Shown: positions 18,766-25,904 of the stretch, one piece after another
Position numbering within the stretch: the first letter of the stretch is position 1
Layout: every line of letters starts with the position of its first letter
Assembly: GCF_016861605.1 (NCBI RefSeq)
Contig: NZ_BOLM01000007.1
Location: 115,546 to 179,545 of the forward strand
Source: Levilactobacillus wangkuiensis
GTDB taxonomy: Bacteria > Bacillota > Bacilli > Lactobacillales > Lactobacillaceae
Direction: 5' to 3'
DNA: 64,000 nucleotides
Notes under the pieces: model-generated
The model's database searches: none
Told to the model about the DNA's origin: nothing
What the model saw: only the letters and a program-made list of their open reading frames with translations
Made by a program: the position numbers and the translations under genes

Positions 18766-19452
18766 TTAATTCTGTGTCGCAATCTTTTCCAACGAGCCCA
18801 CCGCATCAATTTCCTCGGCGAAGAGTCCGCGGTACGTGCCGACCGGTAGATCCACCGGCAACGCTAAGGGACCGAGTGCCGTGCGACTGACGGGACCGTT
18901 CACGCCAGGCAAGGCGGTCAACGCCGCAATTCCTGCCGGCACTTCGCTGGTTACCAGCGTCAGCGTCACACTCTGGTGCACCTGGTCCACGCTTGAGCTG
19001 ACCTGCTTGAACGCCGCATTTGTTGTCAGTGTCGGCACCGTTGTCCCGCTCAGACTGACCTGCAGCGTGCTGTCCCACTTCTGCGCCGTCACGTCTGCTA
19101 AGAAGTGTTCATCGTCACTGGCCACGACCAGGCCCACCGCTTCCTTGGGCAAATCTGCCAAGGCTTTGAGTGAGCGCTGCTGGTCCAGCGCGTTGAGCAG
19201 GCTGCCCAAACTCCGTTGACTGGTCGGCTCCAGGTTCAAAACGAATCCCACCGGCTTATTAAACACCAGATACTGGGGCTGCCGGCCCGTGACCGCTAGC
19301 CCATCGACGCGGACTTGGTCGGTCGCCACCACGTTTTCACGGGGCGAGTCCACTACCAAGTCGTTGACGGTGACCCGACCCTGCCGAAGTAAGCGGAAAA
19401 TCTGGCCCGGGGTGCCCTGACGATGTTCCGTTAAGTAACGTTCAATGTTCAT
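18766..19452 (-). CDS. RsuA/RluB-family pseudouridine synthase, probably catalytically dead
   Basis: The product has 228 residues. An N-terminal S4-like domain (RLLRQGRVTVNDLVVDSPRE) is followed by the synthase domain (YLVFNKPVGFVLNLEP). In active members the catalytic aspartate sits in GRLDxxTxGLL. The corresponding segment here reads LADLPKEAVGLVVAS, with Pro where Asp is expected and neither the Gly-Arg nor the Thr. S4-type RNA binding may remain. The gene lies 15 bp after murJ, the same pairing as ytgP-ytzG in Bacillus. I regard the family call as good and activity as doubtful. Confidence 0.85.
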   Translation of the reverse strand: MNIERYLTEHRQGTPGQIFRLLRQGRVTVNDLVVDSPRENVVATDQVRVDGLAVTGRQPQYLVFNKPVGFVLNLEPTSQRSLGSLLNALDQQRSLKALADLPKEAVGLVVASDDEHFLADVTAQKWDSTLQVSLSGTTVPTLTTNAAFKQVSSSVDQVHQSVTLTLVTSEVPAGIAALTALPGVNGPVSRTALGPLALPVDLPVGTYRGLFAEEIDAVGSLEKIATQN

Positions 19453-19467
19453 CGCACTTTGCCTCCT

Positions 19468-21108
19468 CTAACGAATGTGCAACCGTCGCCGCAGCCCAGC
19501 AATTCGTGGGCCCAAGATGGAATCCGCTAATCGGGTTCGCAGAACGACGTACACGTAGAAATAACCGGCCACGATGACCGCAACCATCACAATCAAGAAG
19601 TTGACGCCCCGGCCCTGACTGCCGCTGAAGGCCCCTACCCAGGCCACGAATCGGGCCAATACGTAGGTGCCGATTGAGGTCAACAGAATCCCATTCGTTT
19701 TCTTGGCAATGTGGGCAAAGTTAATCCCAAATTGGACATCGAGTGAATGGATAATCAGGTAACAGGTCACGGTGAAACCAATCCCGGTCGCAATCAATGG
19801 TCCAAAGGCCCCAAAGAAGTAAACCAGCGGCCACTGGACAATAAATTTCACGACGGTCCCAACTAAGAAGTACCGGACCGCGCGTTTATTTTGCGAAATC
19901 CCCTGCATCAGCGCGGAAACCACCGTGTACAGGCCCAGCAAAATCGACAGATATGACGAGAAAGCCAGGATGGAAGCGGCCAGTGCGGCATGCGACCGAC
20001 CATAGAAGACCAGGTTCAGCGGGCCAGCAATGGCAGCCATCCCCAACGCACTAGGAATCATGACGAATTCAAACATCAAAAACGCGTTGGATAGTTGCGC
20101 AGAAATTTCAGACTTATTCCCCCGCGTATACGACTCGGACAGTAACGGCACGACCGTCACGGCCAAGGCCGACGCGAGTGAAATGGTAATCATAATTAAT
20201 TTGTTGGCGTTAACCCCGAACAACGCGAATAAGTCGTTCAGGTGGGCGTCCGTGTAGGTACCGGCCATGTGCATGATGGGCGCAAAGGTGTACTGGTCAA
20301 TCAATTGGAAGATGGTAATGCCGGCCCCTAGAACGATAAACGGCACGGCTTGGGCAATAATTTCCTTATACAATTGATTGGCGGGCACCACTAACTCGTT
20401 GTTACTGTTGGCTACTAAGTCGCGGAAATAATGCCGCCGACGCCAGTAGTAGACGCCCAGGATCAGCAGGCCACCCAGGGCCCCGATGGCCGCCGCAAAG
20501 GTGGATTGCGACACGGCCGTGACCCAGTTTCCATTCAAGACCCGCATGATAATGAAGGCCGTGATCAGCATGTAGGCGACCCGGACCAGCTGTTCCACAA
20601 ATTGGGAAATCGCTGACGGCGCCATTTGCTGGAAGCCTTGGAAATACCCCCGCGTCAAACTCATCGTGGGGATGATTAGGATGGCCCAGGCCAGTGAGTG
20701 CAGGACGGGTACCAGGTGCGCATCGCCCCCGGTAAAGAGCGGCGCCCCAAAGTACATCAGCAGCGCGATGGAGATCCCGGTGACAATCGCAATTTCCAGC
20801 CCCCGTTTGTACAACCGGACACTAATGCCGTATTCATTTAAGGCATTGTAATGGGCCACCTGCTTGGCAATCGCCGAAGGTACCCCCGCAATCGCCGCAA
20901 TCAGGAAGAAACTATAGATGTTATAACCCTTCCCATAGAGCGCGTTACCCTGTAGATAAAATGCACCGAACCAGATGTTCCAGGGAATAATGTACACGGC
21001 GCCGAGAATCCGAGAAAAAATACTCCCGGCCGTCATCCACGCCGACCCGGCAACCATCTGGTCTTGCGCACTTCCTTGGTTTCCGGTTTGATTTGACCTT
21101 GCCGCCAT
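19468..21108 (-). CDS. murJ: MurJ-type lipid II flippase (YtgP, MOP/MATE-like exporter)
   Basis: The product has 546 residues with about 14 membrane segments after a polar N-terminus (MAARSNQTGNQGSAQDQ). The first segment contains GSAWMTAGSIFSRILGAVYI, typical of the SpoVB/YtgP polysaccharide exporter family, which includes Bacillus MurJ. It flips the lipid-linked peptidoglycan precursor across the membrane. I chose the ATG at 21108 behind AGGG; a TTG six codons upstream is possible. Some SpoVB relatives export other glycolipids, but the neighbour gene supports the YtgP type. Confidence 0.9.
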   Translation of the reverse strand: MAARSNQTGNQGSAQDQMVAGSAWMTAGSIFSRILGAVYIIPWNIWFGAFYLQGNALYGKGYNIYSFFLIAAIAGVPSAIAKQVAHYNALNEYGISVRLYKRGLEIAIVTGISIALLMYFGAPLFTGGDAHLVPVLHSLAWAILIIPTMSLTRGYFQGFQQMAPSAISQFVEQLVRVAYMLITAFIIMRVLNGNWVTAVSQSTFAAAIGALGGLLILGVYYWRRRHYFRDLVANSNNELVVPANQLYKEIIAQAVPFIVLGAGITIFQLIDQYTFAPIMHMAGTYTDAHLNDLFALFGVNANKLIMITISLASALAVTVVPLLSESYTRGNKSEISAQLSNAFLMFEFVMIPSALGMAAIAGPLNLVFYGRSHAALAASILAFSSYLSILLGLYTVVSALMQGISQNKRAVRYFLVGTVVKFIVQWPLVYFFGAFGPLIATGIGFTVTCYLIIHSLDVQFGINFAHIAKKTNGILLTSIGTYVLARFVAWVGAFSGSQGRGVNFLIVMVAVIVAGYFYVYVVLRTRLADSILGPRIAGLRRRLHIR

Positions 21109-21270
21109 TTGACACCCTACTTTCAATTTCTAAAATTTCAAAATTCATCGTTTGTCCCGACCCGAAAATGGCCGAGCTAATCAAACAAACATTATACCAT
21201 AGGATTTCCCTGGTAAATATCAGGTTTCGGTAAAGATTTCGTGATTATTGGCAGTTTCTCAGCATCTTGC

Positions 21271-21299
21271 TTACCGGATGCCACTAACAGTGGTATGCT
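21271..21299 (+). promoter_or_regulatory. Promoter with an operator-like dyad
   Basis: TTACCG, a 17-bp spacer and TATGCT precede the gene at 21344. The spacer contains CCACTAACAGTGG, an inverted repeat that could bind a repressor. Confidence 0.55.
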
Positions 21300-21343
21300 T
21301 GAATTAGTCGAGAAACAGTAATTATTCAAGGAGGAATGCCAAC

Positions 21344-21664
21344 ATGACGCAGGCAACAGCTGGTTCCAGCGCAGCACCGAAGATGCAGATGTCACCAGAA
21401 CGAGCAAAACAGGTCGTAACGATGACCAAGAGTATTCGGGCCCACTTCCCAGAGTTAGCATCGATTCCAGATGCCCAGTTAATTTATTCCACGTGGCGCA
21501 GCTTTAAGCGTATTGATCAGACGAATGATAGTGATTATCAAACAATGGCCAACGTCTTCTTCCACGAATTCGATCGGCATTTATTAAACTATCAACTTTC
21601 TAAGAGCGGCCAAGAAGCCGTTGTCAGTCATCGGTTCTTTGCTATTTTAACTGAAATTCTTTAG
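21344..21664 (+). CDS. Conserved-looking small cytoplasmic protein, function unknown
   Basis: The product has 106 residues, no membrane segment. A strong AAGGAGGA site, a promoter and a terminator show it is a real single-gene unit. The first 18 residues are polar (MTQATAGSSAAPKMQM); the rest is predicted helical with aromatic positions (IYSTWRSFKRIDQ, FFHEFDRHLLNYQL). No motif that I recognise. It could be a small regulatory or stress protein, but nothing in the sequence decides. Confidence 0.75.
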   Translation: MTQATAGSSAAPKMQMSPERAKQVVTMTKSIRAHFPELASIPDAQLIYSTWRSFKRIDQTNDSDYQTMANVFFHEFDRHLLNYQLSKSGQEAVVSHRFFAILTEIL

Positions 21665-21674
21665 CGTTTGCTTC

Positions 21675-21713
21675 TCCCCTGTTAGCCAGTTGGCCGACGG
21701 GGTTTATTTTTTT
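21675..21713 (+). terminator. Terminator of the gene at 21344
   Basis: CCCC...GCCA pairs with TGGC...GGGG around AGT, followed by TTTATTTTTTT, 11 bp after the stop codon. Confidence 0.85.
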
Positions 21714-21714
21714 A

Positions 21715-21957
21715 CGCTGGTGAAAATGGGGGCTCTGGCTTGCCGTTCCCGGCGGCGGGCTCAAAGTGCCCTGCTGTGGGGAACGGTTCCAGCCTGAGGG
21801 GCGGGCTTCCACCTCGCCTGAAAGCCTGGAAAATCACCAGTCTCTCAGGTCGTCCCATGCTCTAGGCTGAGAAAGACCCCCAGCCAAGACCATCGACACA
21901 GCTGGTCACTTTGGCCCGCCTCTGGTCACTGACATCGACCACGCATTTTCACTAGCG
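21715..21957 (+). repeat. Structured intergenic repeat, subtype A, copy A3
   Basis: The outer stem CGCTGGTGAAAATG (21715) pairs with CATTTTCACTAGCG ending at 21957, with one G-U. The inner stem is GGCGGGCTCAAAGTG with CACTTTGGCCCGCC, then CCTGCTGTG with CACAGCTGG. Orientation as A2 and A5. It begins directly after the terminator T-run of the preceding gene. Confidence 0.85.
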
Positions 21958-22200
21958 TGTACTCATAAACTCGTCATCGGCCGACAATGTTGTTCACTAA
22001 TAGTCCACTACCGAATAGTGATGACGACCTCCTACCTTGAATCTGAGTGAAAATTGTCATAGTGAAACCGCCTTATCGCCTGCTAAGTCAGTCTTTCAGA
22101 GGATTATCCGTTTCCAAATGCGGTATACTTATCCTGTGAATGACTTAGTGTGACGACTTTTTTATTGCGCTAAGAATGAGTGATAAGTGAGGCGATTTGT

Positions 22201-22965
22201 TTGCGTTATTTAGCATTGTTAGGCAGTCACGAGCGGCAAGGCATCACCGCCGGCTATTTGCAGGCCGTGTTAGATGCCTTGCCCGCTTCGGCCGAGGTGG
22301 AGACCGTGTTTCTTCGGGACTACGACATTTACCCGGACACCAAGGAACAGGCCTGCCCGGCGTTGGATGAAATTGAGGCCAAGATGGCGGCCAGTGACTT
22401 CTGGATTGTCTGCGCACCAACCTATTGGGGCGGCATGTCCGGCGTGATGAAGCAGTTCTTTGACTGCATGCGGTTCCGTTTAGTCAAAATGAATTCCGTG
22501 GCCGACACACTACCCGGTAAATATAAGGATAAACATTACTTAAGCATGACCACCTGTTTCATCAGTTCCACGGAGAACTTCTTCACCGGCATCACCGACC
22601 AGACCTTCGTTACGATTGACCGCATCTTAACCGGGGCCGGTCTGATCAAGGTCGGCGAATTTGTCGGCACCGGAACCTGGGGGACTCACGCGCCCCGACC
22701 AGAAAAAATTGCCGAATGCCAGCGCTGGGGTAAGAAAATCGCTGACCGGCCACGAAAGGATGATAATACGTTGAAACGCTACATACTCTTATTCTTTATG
22801 ATTGCCATCATGGCGCTGATCACCATGGGCCTACAAGCCTGGTGGTTCGGGGTCTTTGCGGCTGGCAAATTCTGGCTGACGTACGCAACGTTTGTGGTGA
22901 TCTTTTACGTGCTGCTGGCTAGCATCCTGCATTTCTTCACCTTCGTCCGTCACCGCCGGCGTTAA
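22201..22965 (+). CDS. NAD(P)H-dependent FMN reductase-like flavodoxin-fold protein with C-terminal membrane hairpin
   Basis: The product has 254 residues from a TTG preceded by GTGAGG at 8 bp; a GTG 21 bp earlier lacks a site. Residues 1-185 form a flavodoxin-like domain: LALLGSHERQGITAGYL matches the phosphate-loop region and CAPTYWGGMSGVMKQFFDC the usual P-x-Y-x-G/M-x-x-x-K-x-F-x-D signature. Two hydrophobic spans follow (residues about 197-220 and 225-245), ending in RHRRR. The fold suggests quinone or FMN reduction at the membrane. The fused membrane hairpin is unusual for this family. Confidence 0.8.
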   Translation: MRYLALLGSHERQGITAGYLQAVLDALPASAEVETVFLRDYDIYPDTKEQACPALDEIEAKMAASDFWIVCAPTYWGGMSGVMKQFFDCMRFRLVKMNSVADTLPGKYKDKHYLSMTTCFISSTENFFTGITDQTFVTIDRILTGAGLIKVGEFVGTGTWGTHAPRPEKIAECQRWGKKIADRPRKDDNTLKRYILLFFMIAIMALITMGLQAWWFGVFAAGKFWLTYATFVVIFYVLLASILHFFTFVRHRRR

Positions 22966-22984
22966 GCCTTTGACTTCGCCTTAC

Positions 22985-23151
22985 CGGACGACAAAAATGG
23001 ACCGGAACGCGGTGGGCAGGACGCTAGAAGCCAAAAATCGGTCTTCTAGCTTGTTTTGAGCCACAGAATCGTGTCTCAAAATCACCAATTAAAGAAGCGG
23101 CTAGCCGCTTTTTTAATTCCCACGGCTGAGTCCATTTTTGTCGTCCTCACG
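22985..23151 (-). repeat. Structured intergenic repeat, subtype B, copy B4
   Basis: The closing stem GGACGACAAAAATGGAC (22986) pairs with GTCCATTTTTGTCGTCC ending near 23147: same geometry as B1 but different sequence. Arm 3 is GCTAGAAG with CTTCTAGC, arm 2 TTTTGAG with CTCAAAA, arm 1 AATTAAA with TTTAATT plus AGCGGC with GCCGCT. Orientation is opposite to B1. It follows the gene ending at 22965 and precedes A4. Confidence 0.85.
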
Positions 23152-23280
23152 GCTTAGACTGGCTTAACCCCGACGTTTCGCTTATCTTCATCTTTTCGTT
23201 TTGGAGACAACACCTACATTACGGTGACAACTTCCAAACAGTAATGACGGGTAAGCAATCCACGGGTTAAACCAATGTCA

Positions 23281-23543
23281 GCCGCAGGACTGGTGAAAAT
23301 GAGGCAATCCGGTAGATGTTAGTGACCAGAGGCGGGCCAAAGTGACCAGCTGTGTCGATGGACTTGGCTGGGGTTCTTTCCCAGCCTAGCCCATGGGGCA
23401 ACCTTTGAGACCGCCCTTCGGCTCAAAGTTAAGGTGGAAGCCCGCCCCTCGGCTGGAACCGACCCCACAGCAGGGCGCTTTGAGCTCGCCGCCGGGAACG
23501 GACAGCACCGCGTTCTGGCGCAATTTTCACCAGCCCGGAGGCG
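23281..23543 (+). repeat. Structured intergenic repeat, subtype A, copy A4
   Basis: It begins GCCGCAGGACTGGTGAAAAT and ends ATTTTCACCAGCCCGGAGGC, the same termini as B1 and B2, although its inside is subtype A. GGCGGGCCAAAGTG pairs with CGCTTTGAGCTCGCC; AGCTGTG with CCCACAGC; arm 1 GGCTGGG with CCCAGCC; arm 2 CTTTGAG with CTCAAAG enclosing ACCGCCCTTCGG; arm 3 GTGGAAGCCCG...GGCTGGAAC. It lies 129 bp from B4. Confidence 0.85.
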
Positions 23544-23574
23544 TCCACAAATCGTTTAACCAATTGCATACACT

Positions 23575-23618
23575 AAAGGGTGATGACTGGGCCGGTTGGC
23601 TGGGTCATCACCCTTTTT
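23575..23618. terminator. Bidirectional terminator
   Basis: AAAGGGTGATGAC pairs with GTCATCACCCTTT. A T-run follows on the plus strand and TTTAG on the minus strand. It ends the RHH-ABC operon on the minus strand. Confidence 0.8.
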
Positions 23619-23619
23619 G

Positions 23620-24018
23620 CTAGTCCTCATAATGCGCCTGAATCGAGGCACTAGCCACCAACTTGCCGACGACCGTCAACGACTTAATGGCCCGAAACAG
23701 GTTATCCTCCTGGCGAATCTGCGTCAGGTCCAGCCGCCCGACGATGAACAGCTGACTGGCACCCTTCCGCCGCAGACGGTCGTTGATGTCTTCATCGGTG
23801 TACGTGTAGTTGCCGACCAGCGTTTCCAACGAGCGGCCATGAAACGTTTCCGCGTTAACCGTTTGGATGATGGCCCGGTTGGCCAGTAGTTCCTGCTTGA
23901 TGGCTCGCTGGATGAATTCCGTGCGCGAGTGCACGATTCCCTGGTCGATCAATAAATCAATTTGTGCCAATTCCGTGGCCGACAATGTCATAAACACTCT
24001 CTTTGAATCTTGCATCAT
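23620..24018 (-). CDS. CopG/ribbon-helix-helix-type regulator
   Basis: The product has 132 residues. The N-terminus RVFMTLSATELAQIDLLIDQ, followed by RTEFIQRAIKQEL, has the strand-helix-helix pattern of CopG-like DNA-binding proteins. The C-terminal 80 residues (GRLDLTQIRQEDNLFRAIKSL) are probably a dimerisation or sensing part. It is the last gene of a three-gene unit with an ABC ATPase and a permease, so it probably controls that exporter. GGGGAGG lies 7 bp before the first ATG. The ligand is unknown. Confidence 0.75.
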   Translation of the reverse strand: MMQDSKRVFMTLSATELAQIDLLIDQGIVHSRTEFIQRAIKQELLANRAIIQTVNAETFHGRSLETLVGNYTYTDEDINDRLRRKGASQLFIVGRLDLTQIRQEDNLFRAIKSLTVVGKLVASASIQAHYED

Positions 24019-24038
24019 CGCTGTGCCTCCCCCAATCT

Positions 24039-24710
24039 TTAGGCATCCGTTTTCAAATAAGCATCTTCCAGCGTCTCAGCGTCGGTCTCGGCCATCAGCT
24101 CGGCCGGACTCCCACTAAACGCGATGCACTGGCCCGCCAAAACCAAGACGTGGACGTTTTCCGTTGGCAGATTGCGAAACTGGTGGGTCGTCATGATGAC
24201 GGTCTTACCCCGCGCAACCAACTGTTTGATCTGATCAATAACCGCCACGGCCACTTTCACGTCCAGTCCGCTTTCGGGCTCATCGAACAAATACAGGTCG
24301 CGTTCCAGCTGGCAAACGCCCGCCAACAAGACCAACTGTCGCTGGCCCCCAGACAGATCCTTCAGTCGCGTTTGGGCAATCACCTGAAGATTCGCGGGTA
24401 ACTGGTCGACTTGAAAATTCTCTGATGGTCGATCCAGATCCGCCATCATTTTAATCGTCTCAAAAACCGTGGCAGTCCCGGTGAACGGCGCGCCCTGCAT
24501 TTGATAAGCAATCCGCTGCATGGGTGGAAAGCCGGTGAAGGGTAAGTGGCGTTGCTCGCTGACTCCGGCAATCAAGTCGAGGAGGGTCGTTTTGCCTACG
24601 CCATTCACACCTAATAAAATATTAAGTTTGCCCAGTTCAAACGTCGCCGTTAAATGATCAAATAGTTGGCGACCATCGGGTAACTGGTACGAAAAATTTT
24701 CAATTTGCAT
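24039..24710 (-). CDS. ABC transporter ATP-binding protein
   Basis: The product has 223 residues. Walker A LGVNGVGKTTLLDL (about 34-47), signature LSGGQRQLV, Walker B LYLFDEPESGLDV and the H-loop TTHQFRN are all present. The first Gly positions of Walker A are variant (GVNGVGKT) but functional. It pairs with the permease encoded 10 bp upstream in an ABC-2-like exporter. Substrate unknown; lipid or peptide export and immunity are typical for this layout. Confidence 0.92.
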   Translation of the reverse strand: MQIENFSYQLPDGRQLFDHLTATFELGKLNILLGVNGVGKTTLLDLIAGVSEQRHLPFTGFPPMQRIAYQMQGAPFTGTATVFETIKMMADLDRPSENFQVDQLPANLQVIAQTRLKDLSGGQRQLVLLAGVCQLERDLYLFDEPESGLDVKVAVAVIDQIKQLVARGKTVIMTTHQFRNLPTENVHVLVLAGQCIAFSGSPAELMAETDAETLEDAYLKTDA

Positions 24711-24720
24711 GGTGCGCCTC

Positions 24721-25479
24721 CTAATAGCGACTGGTGTACGACTGTAGCTTCATGTGCCGGACCGGATAGAAGCCCACGACCAAGTAGAACAGGGCCACGA
24801 CGCCTAGCACGCCCAGCATCAGTCCGGTCGCCGACCCCACCAAATTAAACAGCATCCCGTACGCCACAATCATATAACTGCAGGGATTCAGGGCCGTCAA
24901 GACGATACCCAATGCCGAATCCGGGTTGAACGGCAGATTGATCAGCAGCATCCCCAGGAAAATATATCCCATCGTCATGAGAGACACCACGTTGAGCTTG
25001 ATTGGCAGCACCAAGATAAAGTTCGTGAAGCCGGACACAATCGGAATCAACAGGAAATTCATGAAGAATCCCCCCACCATCAGGGGTACCAGGCTCAGTG
25101 AGGCCGGATTTAACAGCAGTACGATGACGTCAAACACCACGATTTCAACCTGAATAAACACAATTTGGACCGCCAGATTGCTATAGAAAATCAACCGCTT
25201 GTCCCCGGCAATAATCGTAAACATTTTTAGAAAGTTACTCTCCCGCATCCCAATCAGCCCAAACTGAAAGCCGTTCAGCACACCAACCAGAACGATGTAG
25301 GCCCAGTACCCCAGTAATTGGTATGCCACGTTGTGTAGGCCAAATGGATGACCACCGGAACTAACGGTCGCAATCACAAAGTAAATCGTGGGCGCAACCA
25401 ACGTGTAAAAGAGAATCGCTTTTTCATCCCAGGTTTGTCGCAATTCAAAGCGACTAAGAATCTTCAACCTTCGCCACAT
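24721..25479 (-). CDS. ABC-2-type transporter permease
   Basis: The product has 252 residues, six predicted membrane segments, with a short basic N-terminus (MWRRLKILSRFELRQTWDEK). No substrate motif. It is the first gene of the permease-ATPase-RHH regulator operon. Similar small ABC-2 permeases in lactobacilli are mostly uncharacterised. Confidence 0.87.
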   Translation of the reverse strand: MWRRLKILSRFELRQTWDEKAILFYTLVAPTIYFVIATVSSGGHPFGLHNVAYQLLGYWAYIVLVGVLNGFQFGLIGMRESNFLKMFTIIAGDKRLIFYSNLAVQIVFIQVEIVVFDVIVLLLNPASLSLVPLMVGGFFMNFLLIPIVSGFTNFILVLPIKLNVVSLMTMGYIFLGMLLINLPFNPDSALGIVLTALNPCSYMIVAYGMLFNLVGSATGLMLGVLGVVALFYLVVGFYPVRHMKLQSYTSRY

Positions 25480-25564
25480 TCTGAACCCCTCCTTATTGCC
25501 CCACAGTCAAGCAGAACATCTGCATTGACGCCCTTCATTATCCACATCAAATTCCCCATGCCAA

Positions 25565-25609
25565 ATAAAAAGTGCCAGCCACCTTCGATTAGGAAAGTGA
25601 CTGACACTT
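25565..25609 (-). terminator. Terminator of leuS
   Basis: Read on the minus strand, AAGTGTCAGTCAC pairs with GTGGCTGGCACTT using G-U pairs, followed by TTTTTATTTGG. The plus-strand reading has two mismatches. It lies about 300 bp after the leuS stop, beyond repeat B5. Confidence 0.8.
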
Positions 25610-25715
25610 AAGTTTTCAAATGGCTTATCTTATCGCTAATTTAACTTTAACCTATCCGAAACCACCAGTCGCACGGACAAGTGTCTCCAATAAGGCAACG
25701 CTACCTGCAGCTGAA

Positions 25716-25883
25716 GTCGGTCAGATACGGAGTCTGGTGTCGGTTCTGTTTGGCCGCTGCTTTATTCGGCCTTACAGAACGGGACGCCTTTGAAATCTCG
25801 TGATTTTCGAGAGTTCAAAGCGAGTCCGAAGACCGCCCTGTGGCTTCGGGCGTGCCCCACCAGCCGGAGTGTCTGACCGGCGA
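25716..25883 (+). repeat. Structured intergenic repeat, diverged subtype B, copy B5
   Basis: GTCGGTCAGA (25717) pairs with TCTGACCGGC at the end, and CTGGTG with CACCAG. Arm 1 is GTTCTGT and GGCCG with CGGCC and ACAGAAC, arm 2 CTTTGAA with TTCAAAG, arm 3 TCCGAAGACCG...GGCTTCGGG. The GTGAAAAT terminus is lost but the architecture is kept. It lies between the leuS stop and the leuS terminator, so it should be in the leuS 3-prime untranslated region, in antisense orientation relative to B1. Confidence 0.75.
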
Positions 25884-25904
25884 AGCGACTCGCAGATGTT
25901 GCCT

